Positions 1 through 9,858 of a DNA stretch of 64,000 nt are shown piece by piece. A program made the position numbers and the translations under genes. The stretch comes from CADEEN01 sp963783785 (lineage in GTDB: Bacteria; Pseudomonadota; Gammaproteobacteria; Burkholderiales; Burkholderiaceae_C), in the NCBI GenBank assembly GCA_963783785.1, contig CAWAOQ010000015.1:124001-188000 (forward strand), read 5' to 3'. Position 1 is the stretch's first letter. Each line of letters opens with the position of its first letter. The notes beneath the pieces are model-generated. The model searched no databases and was not told the origin of the DNA. It saw only the letters and a list, made by a program, of their open reading frames with translations.

Positions 1-558
1 CTTGCTGCCCGGCATGCGCAGCTTGACGCCCTTCAGGTCGGCCGGCGTGCGCACGTTGCGCTGCTCGCGCAGGTTGACCTGGCGCGTGCCGAGGTAGATC
101 GGCGTCAGCAGCGTGACTTCCATCTTGTCGCTGGCCAGCTTGAACATTTCCTGCCCGATCGGGCCGGCGAAGACCTTCTGCTGGTGCTGCGGGTCGCGGA
201 TGATGTAGCCGGCGGTGAAGATCGAGAACTCCGGCACCAGCTTGGCGATGTCGAAGGCCGAGATCGACGACAGCTCGAGGTTGCCGCGGGCCATCGCGGC
301 CGGCTCGGTGCCCTGCTTGAACAGCGTGGCGTTGAGGTTGATCTGGACGTCGAACTCGCCCGGCGCGCTCTTGTCGAGGCTGTCCTTGAACACCGTCCAC
401 ATCTTGCCGTGCCAGTCGTCGGGCACGGCCGGCGTCGAGATGCGCAGCAGCACCTTGTTCTGGGCCAGCGCCAGCGGCGCATGCAGCAGGCCGGCGCACA
501 GCGCAGCGGCGGCGGTGGCGGCCAGCAGGCCGCGGCGAAGGGGGGCGATCGGGTTCAT
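1..558 (-). CDS. TRAP transporter substrate-binding protein DctP (3' end beyond window)
   Basis: The gene is read from an ATG at 558 down to base 1, where the window cuts it; 186 codons are visible. Residues 1-33 form a Sec signal peptide with a basic start, an Ala/Leu-rich core and an ALAQ cleavage region. The mature part (VLLRISTPAVPDDWHGKMW, then a stretch on the state of the cargo cleft) resembles DctP/SBP_bac_7 periplasmic proteins, which capture organic or sugar acids for a TRAP permease. It is the last visible member of a minus-strand run downstream of a mutarotase, a GntR regulator and a DapA-family enzyme, so a sugar acid is the probable cargo. The permease genes would lie beyond base 1. 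Confidence 0.8.
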   Translation of the reverse strand, partial: MNPIAPLRRGLLAATAAAALCAGLLHAPLALAQNKVLLRISTPAVPDDWHGKMWTVFKDSLDKSAPGEFDVQINLNATLFKQGTEPAAMARGNLELSSISAFDIAKLVPEFSIFTAGYIIRDPQHQQKVFAGPIGQEMFKLASDKMEVTLLTPIYLGTRQVNLREQRNVRTPADLKGVKLRMPGSK

Positions 559-602
559 GGGGTCTCCCTCTGGGCGGGTCGGTCTGGGTGGAATCTGCAA
601 GC

Positions 603-1529
603 TCAGTCGCGCTCGGGATCGAGGCCGAACGCGGTCATCTGCTGCTTCAGGCGGGTCAACTGCGCGCCGTCGAGCGGCACCAGCGGCGGCCGCACCGGCA
701 GCCAGCCTTCATCGCCGTCGACGATCGACATGATGCCCTTGAACGCCGGCGTCATCGCGTAGCCGCCGACGATGTCGAGCAGCGCGCGCACGCGCGCCAG
801 CCGCTCTGTCGTGCGCGGCGAATCGGGCTCGCCGACCAGTGCCGCCACCGTGCGTGGCATGAAGTTGGCCACGCCGCTGACGGCGCCGCTGCTGCCCAGT
901 CGCGCCATCGCGGGCAGGTCGAGCTCGTTGCCGACCCATACCATCAGCCCGGGCATGAAGGCCTTCGCCAGCCCGACCGAATGGGCCTGGTCGCACTGGC
1001 TGTCCTTGATCGCGACGATGGTGTCCGGGTAGAGGCGGCGCAGCGTGCCGATCACGCCGTGCGACAGCCCGACCGCCGTGACCTGCGGGATGTGATACAG
1101 CACCAGGCGCAGGCGCGCATCGGCGACGCGGTCGATGACATAGCGGTAGCTGTCGACGATGCCCTGGTCGGGCACGCCCTTCAGGTAGAACGGCGGCAGC
1201 ACCATGCAGCGTTGCACGCCGAGGTCGAGCGCATGGCGCGTCAGCGCGACGGTCTCGGGCAGCGCGGCACAACTGGTCGACGCCAGGATGCGGCCGGCCG
1301 GCACGCCGCCAGCCACCAGCGCTTCGAGGGCCGCGCGCCGCTCGTCGACACCGAAGGCCGGCCCTTCGCCGGTGGTGCCGAACGGCGTGACGCCGCTGCA
1401 GCCGGCGTCGAGCAGGCGCCGCGCATGGGCCACCAGGCGCGCGGGGTCCAGGCTCAGGTCGGCGCGCAGCGGCGTCAGCAGCGCAGGCCAGATGCCGCTG
1501 AACGGCACGCTCTTCGGGATGGCATTCAT
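603..1529 (-). CDS. DapA-family (dihydrodipicolinate synthase/KDG aldolase-like) lyase
   Basis: This 308-residue class I aldolase-family TIM barrel is intact. It shows the GTTGEG loop near the N-terminus, the tyrosine motif LVLYHIPQ and the Schiff-base lysine in VAIKDS. Family members cleave or dehydrate 2-oxo-3-deoxy sugar acids, or condense pyruvate with an aldehyde as in lysine synthesis. A lysine role is unlikely because the gene overlaps a GntR regulator by the 4-base ATGA at 1526-1529 and sits between FucU and a TRAP binding protein. I infer a 2-keto-3-deoxy sugar-acid aldolase or dehydratase. The substrate cannot be read from the sequence. The ATG at 1529 starts at the typical family N-terminus. 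Confidence 0.8.
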   Translation of the reverse strand: MNAIPKSVPFSGIWPALLTPLRADLSLDPARLVAHARRLLDAGCSGVTPFGTTGEGPAFGVDERRAALEALVAGGVPAGRILASTSCAALPETVALTRHALDLGVQRCMVLPPFYLKGVPDQGIVDSYRYVIDRVADARLRLVLYHIPQVTAVGLSHGVIGTLRRLYPDTIVAIKDSQCDQAHSVGLAKAFMPGLMVWVGNELDLPAMARLGSSGAVSGVANFMPRTVAALVGEPDSPRTTERLARVRALLDIVGGYAMTPAFKGIMSIVDGDEGWLPVRPPLVPLDGAQLTRLKQQMTAFGLDPERD

Positions 1530-2254
1530 GGCGGGATGTCCTTCAGGGACCAGGGCAGCGGTGGCCGCGGCAGGCCGAGCACGCGACGGTGCGCACTCTC
1601 GATGTGGTGGGCCAGGCGCTCGGCGACCTGCGGCGCATCGCGGCGCTTGAGCGCGTCGATGAACCAGAGGTGCTCTTCCATCGCCGGCAGCAGCGCCTCG
1701 CTCGACAGCAGCGAGCTCTCGAGCCGGATCAGGCGAACACGCAGGCTGTTGACGCGGTAGGTCTGCGAGATCAGCGCATTGCCCAGCGCGTCGATCATCA
1801 GGTCGTGCAGTCCCCAGTCGACCGTCGTCGCGTCGGTCAGCAGCGCGTCGTCGATCGGGCCGCTGGCGGGCGCGCCGCACGATGCGCAGATGCGCGGCCT
1901 CGATCGCCGGCCAGGTCGGCGTCGGAAACGCTGGCGGCGAAGTGCATGGCCGCCTCGCGCTCGAGCATGCCGCGCAGCTGGAAGGCGTTGTTGATCAGCC
2001 TCAGGTCGACATGCGCGATCTGCAGCCCACGCTGCGGCACCGTGCGCAGCAGGCCCTCGGCCTCCAGGCGCGGGATCAGCTCGCGCACCGCGCCCGAGCG
2101 GCATGCCCAGCAACTGCATCAGCTCGCGCTGCGAGATGAACTGCCCGGGCCGGATGTTGGCCTGCGCGATCTGCTGCTGGAAGTTCTCGTAGGCCTGCGC
2201 GCGCAGGCTCGGCGCGGTGGCACGCGCCGCCGGTGTGGAACTGGAGGCCGTCAT
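1526..2254 (-). CDS. GntR-family (FCD) transcriptional regulator, interrupted by three single-base shifts
   Basis: The N-terminus (YENFQQQIAQANIRPGQFIS, then QRELMQLLG) is a winged-helix GntR DNA-binding domain. It continues in another frame as RELIPRLEAEGLLRTVPQRG and finishes as an FCD ligand-binding domain (HDLMIDALGNALISQTYRVN). Three extra bases, near 2092, 1908 and 1868, account for all frame changes, and both ends are in the same frame. This favours sequencing error over decay. It overlaps the genes on both sides by ATGA. FCD regulators of this type usually sense sugar acids and repress the surrounding operon. The likely operator is between the divergent promoters at about 2.7 kb. Confidence 0.75.
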   Translation of the reverse strand: MTASSSTPAARATAPSLRAQAYENFQQQIAQANIRPGQFISQRELMQLLGMPLGRGARADPAPGGRGPAAHGAAAWAADRACRPEADQQRLPAARHARARGGHALRRQRFRRRPGRRSRPRICASCGAPASGPIDDALLTDATTVDWGLHDLMIDALGNALISQTYRVNSLRVRLIRLESSLLSSEALLPAMEEHLWFIDALKRRDAPQVAERLAHHIESAHRRVLGLPRPPLPWSLKDIPP

Positions 2255-2691
2255 GCCGCGTCGACCACGCCCTTGCGCAGCAGCAGGTTGCCGTAACGGC
2301 GTTGCTCGCCACTGCGCAGGATCGCAAACGCCGCCTCGGCTCGCTCGTAGAACGCGAAGCGCTCCAGCGGCACCGCCTCGCGCTCGCCGGCCGCACGCAA
2401 CACGCGCTGGAAGTCGGCCACCGGCGGCGGCACCGCCGCACTGTCGCCGACGACCTGCATGGTCCAGGCCGCCGCAGGCCCGAAGTCGTCGAGCGGCAGC
2501 ACCGCCAGCACGGCCCGCAGCAGCGCCGGCGCGTCGGCACCGGCCACCTGCACCAGGCGCGCACCGCGCGCGGCAGCCACGCGCGCGGCCGGGAAGTTGG
2601 CGTCGACGATCGCGACCTCGTCGCCATGGCCCATGCTGGCCAGCGCGTGCAGCAAGTCGGGGGTCAGCAGCGGTGGCAGGTTCTTCAGCAT
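2251..2691 (-). CDS. fucU: RbsD/FucU-family sugar mutarotase
   Basis: A 146-residue protein that matches the family length. It carries the diagnostic stretch HALASMGHGDEVAIVDANFP, with the catalytic His and Asp of FucU, and ends with the aromatic YGNLLLRKG motif. FucU enzymes interconvert alpha and beta anomers of L-fucose or related sugars so that dehydrogenases can use the correct form. Here it is the first gene of a minus-strand operon and faces an aldo/keto reductase and a lactonase-like hydrolase. This supports an oxidative L-fucose-type pathway. The sugar could equally be L-rhamnose, L-galactose or D-arabinose. Confidence 0.85.
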   Translation of the reverse strand: MLKNLPPLLTPDLLHALASMGHGDEVAIVDANFPAARVAAARGARLVQVAGADAPALLRAVLAVLPLDDFGPAAAWTMQVVGDSAAVPPPVADFQRVLRAAGEREAVPLERFAFYERAEAAFAILRSGEQRRYGNLLLRKGVVDAA

Positions 2692-2759
2692 CGCGACGGC
2701 GATCGAACGATTCGGCGCCAGCAGGGCTTGCGGGCATACCCGTATCGACGCACTGACAT

Positions 2760-2771
2760 GTTAGTCATAAC
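2760..2771. promoter_or_regulatory. Possible GntR operator GTTA-N4-TAAC
   Basis: The 97-bp gap between the divergent fucU operon and the aldo/keto reductase holds a perfect GTTA-N4-TAAC inverted repeat. It is placed where one regulator could control both directions. The assignment to the neighbouring GntR protein is inference from position; no second copy was seen. Confidence 0.35.
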
Positions 2772-2788
2772 CTGCGTCTCGTTCACGC

Positions 2789-3809
2789 GTGGAAACCCTT
2801 GTGACGCCGCCCCTGTTTCCTCCCTGCATCGGTGACGGCCTGCGGCTCGGGCTCGGCGGTGCGCCGCTGGGCAACCTGTTCGCGGCGGTCACCGACGCCG
2901 AGGCCCGCGCCACCGTCGATGCCGCATGGGCCAGTGGCTGCCGCAGCTTCGATACCGCGCCGCACTACGGCCACGGCCTGTCGGAACGGCGCCTCGGTGA
3001 CGCGCTGCGAGCACGGCCCCGCGACGCTTTCGTGCTGTCGAGCAAGGTCGGGCGGCTGTTGCGGCCGAACCCGGCCGCAGCGCGCGACCAGCACGGCTAC
3101 GTCGGCATCCTGCCGTTCGACCAGCATTGGGATTACAGCGCCGACGGTGTGCGCCGCAGCCTCGAGGACAGCCTGCAGCGGCTCGGCCTGGCGCGCATCG
3201 ACGTCGCCTACGTGCACGACCTCGACGCCGTCACCCACGGCGCGCGCGCGCCGCAGGTGCTGCGCCAGGTGCTCGACGAAGCCCTGCCGGCGCTGCAGCG
3301 GGCCAAGCGCGAGGGCCTGATCCGCGCCGTCGGCCTCGGCGTCAACGACGTCGCCGTGGTGCTGGATGTGCTGCGCGAGGCCGACCTCGACGCGCTGCTG
3401 CTGGCCGGCCGCTACAGCCTGCTCGACCACAGCGCGCTGCCGGCGCTGCTGCCGCAGATGCCTGGCGCGCGGCGTGCATGTGGCGCTGGGCGGCGTCTTC
3501 AATTCCGGCATCCTCGCCAGCGGCACGCGCGCCGGCCAGGCTCGCTTCGACTACGCGCCGGCAGCGCGCGGCTGGATCGAGCGCACCGCGCGCATCGAGG
3601 CGCTGTGCGACCAATTCGGCGTGCCGCTGCGCGCGGCGGCGCTGCAGTTCGCGCTGGCGCACCCGGCGATCGAGATCGTGATGCTCGGCGCGCGCACGCC
3701 GCAGGAGTGGCACGACGCGCAGGCGATGCTGCGCGAGCCGATCGCGCCCGACTTCTGGCCCGCACTGCGCGAGGCCGGCCTGCTGCCGACCGCGGCGCCG
3801 ACGCCGTGA
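2789..3809 (+). CDS. Aldo/keto reductase (L-fucose dehydrogenase / D-threo-aldose dehydrogenase type), one frameshift
   Basis: This NAD(P)-dependent TIM-barrel oxidoreductase oxidises a sugar to its lactone. The N-terminal strand GLGGAPLGNLF, the FDTAPHYGHGLSERRLG segment (catalytic Asp and Tyr) and SSKVGRLL (Lys) are present. The C-terminus (ALAHPAIEIVMLGART) lies in the next frame. One extra C near 3462 (ATGCCTGGCG where ATGCTGGCG is expected) explains the shift. Length after repair is about 339 residues, normal for the family. The start is a GTG at 2789; a GTG at 2801 is an alternative. The stop overlaps the next gene's GTG start. With FucU and the lactonase it suggests mutarotation, oxidation and lactone opening. 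Confidence 0.8.
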
Positions 3810-4631
3810 TCGTCGATGCCCACTTCCATTGCTGGCGCCTGGCGCGCGGCGACTACGGCTGGCTGACGCCGGCGCTGGCACCGATCTACCGCGATGTGCG
3901 CATCGACGACTGGCAGGCGCAGGCCCGGCCCTGCGGCGTGCAGGCCGGCGTGCTGGTGCAGGCCGCACCGACCGAGGCCGAGACCGCGTTCCTGCTGGCC
4001 GAGGCCGAGCGCCACGACGCGGTCGCCGGCGTCGTCGGCTGGGTCGACCTGTTGGCCGACGATGCGGCGCAGCGCGTCGCCCGGCTTGCCGCCCATCCCA
4101 AGCTGAAGGCGCTGCGGCCGATGCTGCACGACCTGCCCGACCCCGCCTGGATCCTGCAGCCGGCGCTCGCGCCGGCGCTGCACGCGATGGTCGAGCACGG
4201 CCTGGCGCTCGACGCGTTGGTGCGCCCGCTGCACCTGCCGGTCCTGCTGCAACTGTGCCGCCGCCACCCGAACCTGACGGTCGTCATCGACCATGCGGCG
4301 AAGCCGGCGATCGCCACCAACCAGTGGCAGCCCTGGGCCGACGACCTGGCCCGCCTGGCCGGTGAAACGAGGGCGGCATGCAAGTTGTCCGGCCTGCTGA
4401 CCGAGGCCGGCACCGCGCCGCCGGCCGATGCGGCACGGCCCTGGGCCCGGCATGTGCTGGCGTGCTTCGGCGCGCCGCGCGTGCTCTGGGGCAGCGACTG
4501 GCCGGTGCTCGAACTCGCCGCGTCGTACGACGATTGGTGGCGCGAGACCACGGCGCTGCTCGGCTGCGCTCGATGCCGGCCAGCGCGCGGCCGTGCTCGG
4601 CGGCACCGCCCGCCGCGTTTATCGCCTGTAG
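3806..4631 (+). CDS. Amidohydrolase/lactonase (COG3618, L-fuconolactonase-like), one frameshift near the end
   Basis: This metal-dependent TIM-barrel hydrolase starts with the metal-binding VDAHFHCWRL motif and keeps the later TVVIDHAAKP and LWGSDWPV motifs typical of COG3618 lactonases. The GTG start at 3806 overlaps the preceding stop (GTGA). An extra base near 4570 shifts the frame. Repaired, the protein ends ALDAGQRAAVLGGTARRVY at the TAG at 4629-4631. Its role is inferred as opening the sugar lactone made by the adjacent dehydrogenase. A general 2-pyrone-4,6-dicarboxylate hydrolase-like function is possible but fits the neighbours less well. Confidence 0.78.
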
Positions 4632-4687
4632 CGGCCGAGGCGCCGCCCGGCACTGACGCCGGCCGCGCGGGGCGGCAAAATGCGGCC

Positions 4688-5608
4688 ATGACCCTCACCG
4701 AACTGCGCTACGTCGTCGCCGTCGCCCGCGAGAAGCACTTCGGCCGTGCTGCCGAAGCCTGTTTCGTGTCGCAACCCACCTTGTCGGTGGCGATCAAGAA
4801 GCTGGAAGAAGAGCTCGACGTGAAGATCTTCGAGCGCGGCGCCAACGAAGTCAGCGTGACGCCATTGGGCGATGCGATCGTGCGCCAGGCACAGACCGTC
4901 GTGGAGCAGGCGGCCGCGATCAAGGAGATCGCCAAGCGCGGCAAGGATCCGCTGGCCGGGCCGCTCAGGCTGGGCATCATCTACACCATCGGGCCGTACC
5001 TGTTGCCCGATCTGGTGCGGCACGCGATCGACATGAGCCCGCAGATGCCGCTGATCCTGCAGGAGCAGTTCACCGTCAAGCTGCTCGAGATGCTGCGCAC
5101 CGGCGAGCTCGATTGCGCGATCATGGCCGAGCCCTTCCCTGACAGCGGCCTGGCGATCGCGCCGCTGTACGACGAGCCGTTCATGATCGCGGTGCCCAAG
5201 ACGCACGCGCTGGCCAAGCGCAAGACCGTCAGCGCCGAGGAGTTGAAGAAGGAGACGATGCTGCTGCTGGGCACCGGGCACTGCTTTCGCGACCACGTGC
5301 TCGAGGTCTGCCCCGAGTTCGCGCGCTTCTCCAGCGATGCCGAGGGTATCCGCAAGAGTTTCGAGGGCTCCTCGCTGGAGACCATCAAGTACATGGTGGC
5401 CTCGGGCATGGGCGTCACCGTGGTGCCTCAACTGAGCGTGCCCAGCGGGCCGCAGCCGCATGTGGCCTACGTGCGCTTCGCCGCCCCGGTGCCGACGCGC
5501 CGCGTGGTGCTGGCCTGGCGGCGCAGCTTCACGCGCTACGAGGCGATCGCAGCACTGCGCAATGCCGTCTACGCCTGTGCGCTCGAGGGCGTGAAGCGCT
5601 TGTCCTGA
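4688..5608 (+). CDS. oxyR: Hydrogen-peroxide-sensing LysR regulator OxyR
   Basis: The protein is intact at 306 residues. The N-terminal LysR helix-turn-helix (FGRAAEACFVSQPTLSVAIK) is followed by a co-inducer domain. The redox motif GHCFRDHVLEVC places the two cysteines at residues 199 and 208, the numbering of E. coli OxyR. Peroxide oxidises this pair to a disulfide and switches on defence genes. The gene lies immediately upstream of dps on the same strand, a natural target. A single open frame also reads through from the preceding broken lactonase, but the ATG at 4688 gives the standard N-terminus. Confidence 0.95.
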   Translation: MTLTELRYVVAVAREKHFGRAAEACFVSQPTLSVAIKKLEEELDVKIFERGANEVSVTPLGDAIVRQAQTVVEQAAAIKEIAKRGKDPLAGPLRLGIIYTIGPYLLPDLVRHAIDMSPQMPLILQEQFTVKLLEMLRTGELDCAIMAEPFPDSGLAIAPLYDEPFMIAVPKTHALAKRKTVSAEELKKETMLLLGTGHCFRDHVLEVCPEFARFSSDAEGIRKSFEGSSLETIKYMVASGMGVTVVPQLSVPSGPQPHVAYVRFAAPVPTRRVVLAWRRSFTRYEAIAALRNAVYACALEGVKRLS

Positions 5609-5706
5609 GGCCTGCGGCACAGGCTATGGCCGCAATGCGGCCAATCGATTGGCGCCGAGCCTCCAAGAGCGGCAGACTGCAGGGCCCGGCCATCGAGGAA
5701 CCCGTC

Positions 5707-6201
5707 ATGTCGAAGAAGACTCCGCCACTCGCCCCCAACATCGGCATCAGCGACAAGGATCGCGCCGCCATCGCCGCCGGCCTGTCCAGGCTGCTGGCCG
5801 ACACCTACACGCTGTACCTGACGACGCACAACTTCCACTGGAACGTCACCGGGCCGATGTTCAACACGCTGCATGCGATGTTCATGGCCCAGTACACCGA
5901 GCTGTGGAATGCGGTCGACCCGATCGCCGAACGCATCCGCTCGCTCGGCCATGTGGCGCCGGGCTCGTATGCCCAATTCAGCAAGCTCGGTTCGCTGCCC
6001 GACGCCCCGGCTGTGCCGCCCAAGGCACTGGCGATGGTGCGCATCCTGGTCGACGGCCACGAGGCGGTGGCCCGCACTGCGCGCAACCTGTTCCCTCTGG
6101 CCGACAAGGCCGGCGACGAACCGACCGCCGACCTGCTCACGCAGCGCCTGACCGTGCACGAGCAAACGGCCTGGATGCTGCGGTCACTGCTGGAGGAGTG
6201 A
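5707..6201 (+). CDS. dps: Dps-family DNA-binding ferritin
   Basis: A 164-residue ferritin-like protein that oxidises Fe(II) with hydrogen peroxide, stores iron in a dodecamer and protects DNA. The family signature is clear: HNFHWNVTGPMF, then ELWNAVDPIAERIRSLG with the Asp/Glu ligands of the inter-subunit ferroxidase site, and a C-terminal HEQTAWMLRS helix. The ATG at 5707 is preceded by GAGGAA. Its place 98 bp downstream of oxyR suggests peroxide induction, though I could not pick out a confident OxyR site. Confidence 0.93.
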   Translation: MSKKTPPLAPNIGISDKDRAAIAAGLSRLLADTYTLYLTTHNFHWNVTGPMFNTLHAMFMAQYTELWNAVDPIAERIRSLGHVAPGSYAQFSKLGSLPDAPAVPPKALAMVRILVDGHEAVARTARNLFPLADKAGDEPTADLLTQRLTVHEQTAWMLRSLLEE

Positions 6202-6315
6202 CACCCTCGCGGCGTCGCGAGCATTGACAAGGCGCGGCCCGGCGATCGACATCGACGCGGATGCCGGGCCCCTCGGGCAGGCCGGGATAATCAGCGGTTT
6301 AGCCCACCGCCCGCC

Positions 6316-7933
<1,618 letters not shown>

Positions 7934-7953
7934 TCGGCCGCGCACCCACCGCC

Positions 7954-8844
7954 ATGCGCTCGCGCCTCGCCCTGTACCTCGACCTGATCCGCTGGAACCG
8001 CCCGGCCGGCTGGCTGCTGCTGCTGTGGCCGACGCTGTCGGCGCTGTGGATCGCGGCCGACGGTTTTCCGGGCTGGCACCTGCTGGCGGTGTGCGTGTTC
8101 GGCACGGTGCTGATGCGCAGCGCCGGTTGCTGCATCAACGACGTCGCCGACCGCAACTTCGACCGCCATGTCCAGCGCACCGCGCAAAGGCCGGTGACCC
8201 GCGGCGCACTGCCCGTGCAGCACGCGCTGGGCGCCGGCGCCGTACTGGCGCTGGCCGCCTTCGCGCTGGTGATGACGACCAACGCGCCGACGATCGCGTT
8301 GTCGTTCGTGGCGCTGGCGATCACGCTGGCCTACCCCTACGCCAAGCGCTTCGTGTCACTGCCGCAAGCAGTTCTCGGCCTGGCCTTCAGCTTCGGCATC
8401 CCGATGGCATTCTCGGCCGTGCTGGGCGGCAACGAGTGGTCGCTCGACGCACTGCGCGCGGCGCTGCCCTGGCCGGCCTGGGCGCTGATGGTCTCGAACC
8501 TGTTCTGGGTGCTGGCCTACGACACCGAGTACGCGATGGTCGACCGCGACGACGACCTGAAGATCGGCATCAAGACCTCGGCCATCACACTCGGCCGCAT
8601 GGACGTCGCCGCGGTGATGGCGTTCTACGCGCTGTACCTGGCGTCGTGGGCCATGCTCGGCCGCATGCTCGGCCTCGGCGGATGGTTCCTCGCCGGCATC
8701 GGCGCGGCAGCCGCGCAGGCGCTTTGGCACTTCACGCTGATCCGTGGCCGCGCGCGCGAGAGCTGCTTCACGGCCTTCCGCCAGAATCACTGGCTCGGCT
8801 TCGCGGTCTTCGCGGGCACCGCGCTGGACCTCGCGGCGCGATAG
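7954..8844 (+). CDS. ubiA: 4-hydroxybenzoate polyprenyltransferase
   Basis: An integral inner-membrane prenyltransferase that attaches the polyprenyl tail to 4-hydroxybenzoate in ubiquinone synthesis. It has 296 residues, about eight hydrophobic segments and both Asp-rich Mg/diphosphate sites: INDVADRNFDRHVQRT near residue 65 and DTEYAMVDRDDDLKIGIKT near residue 190. It starts 20 bp after prfC with no room for a strong independent signal. It converges on proC. The gene is intact and assignment is secure. Confidence 0.95.
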   Translation: MRSRLALYLDLIRWNRPAGWLLLLWPTLSALWIAADGFPGWHLLAVCVFGTVLMRSAGCCINDVADRNFDRHVQRTAQRPVTRGALPVQHALGAGAVLALAAFALVMTTNAPTIALSFVALAITLAYPYAKRFVSLPQAVLGLAFSFGIPMAFSAVLGGNEWSLDALRAALPWPAWALMVSNLFWVLAYDTEYAMVDRDDDLKIGIKTSAITLGRMDVAAVMAFYALYLASWAMLGRMLGLGGWFLAGIGAAAAQALWHFTLIRGRARESCFTAFRQNHWLGFAVFAGTALDLAAR

Positions 8845-8851
8845 TGCCGGC

Positions 8852-9659
8852 TCAGCGGCCGAGCTCCTCGGCACGGCGGCGTGCGGCATGCAGCGCCCGC
8901 ACGAATGCGGCCTTCACGCCGCTCGTCCTCGAGCGCCGTCAGCGCGGCCAGCGTGGTGCCGCCCCTGGAGGTGACGCGCTCGCGCAGCACGGCGGGCGCG
9001 TCGTCGCTTTGCGCCGCCAGCGCCGTGGCGCCGGCAAAGGTGGCCAGCGCCAGCGCGCGACCGTGGGCTTCGCTGAGACCCATCTCGGCGGCGGCCTGCA
9101 TCATCGCCTCGATGAAATAGAACACGTACGCCGGGCCCGATCCCGACAGCGCGGTCACCGCGTCGAGATCGCCTTCGCGGTCGAGCCACAGCAACTGCCC
9201 GGTCGGCGCCAGCACCCGCTCGACGTCGCTGCGCTCTCCGGCGGTGACCGCCGGACGGGCGAACAACCCGGCGATGCCGCGGCCGATCAGCGCCGGCGTG
9301 TTGGGCATCGCCCGCACCACACGCTGGCTGCCGGTGGCCTGCGCGATCACCTCGCTGCGGATGCCGGCCATCACCGACAGCTGCAACGCGCCGCCGACGT
9401 GGGCCGCACAGGGCGCAGCGGCCTCGGCGAAGTTCTGCGGCTTGACGGCCCAGACGACGATGTCGGCCGCCGCCAGCGTCGCATCGGCCCCGGCCAGCAG
9501 GTGCATGTCCGGGTGCGCGGCGGCAAGGCGCGCGCGCTGCTCGGCCGAGGGCTCGACGACGCTGATCGCCGCTGCGGGCCAGCCGCCGCGCAGCAGGCCG
9601 CCGAAGATGGCGCCGGCCATGTTGCCGCCGCCGACGAAGGCCAGTTTCGAAACGCTCAT
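8852..9659 (-). CDS. proC: Pyrroline-5-carboxylate reductase, frameshift near the C-terminus
   Basis: It makes proline by NAD(P)H reduction of pyrroline-5-carboxylate. The Rossmann motif FVGGGNMAGAIFGGLL, the VKPQ motif, AMPNTPALIG and the ALSGSGPAYVF active-site loop are all present. An extra base near 8920 takes the last 27 codons out of frame. Removing it gives ALEDERVKAAFVRALHAA and a stop at 8852-8854, the normal family ending. Total length is then about 268 residues. It diverges from gdhA and converges on ubiA. Confidence 0.92.
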
Positions 9660-9858
9660 GCGGCGAGTGTAGGTCGGCGCCATGACAGGCAATGGTGGCG
9701 TCCATGCAAAGCAGGCATGATCGAGCGTGACACATGCGGTGCCGCACAACCTACAGTCCGGGTCACCACAAGAATCCTGGCGCGGCAGGTCATCGGCAGC
9801 CCACGAGGCAGCGACGACGCCAACGCGCCCCACGCCCACCCCAAGGAGACCTACTGCC

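Noticed and set aside
588..1760. Long open frames opposite dapA, putA, prkA, manD and others
   Set aside because: Antisense frames in about 70% GC DNA stay open by codon bias. Their translations are Arg/His/Gln/Ala-rich, lack domains and follow the third-position pattern of the opposite gene.
2789..5608. A single 939-codon frame joining an aldo/keto reductase start, a lactonase and OxyR
   Set aside because: It arises because extra bases near 3462 and 4570 and a missing internal stop link three separate genes. Each has its own start, its own normal ending in another frame, and unrelated function.
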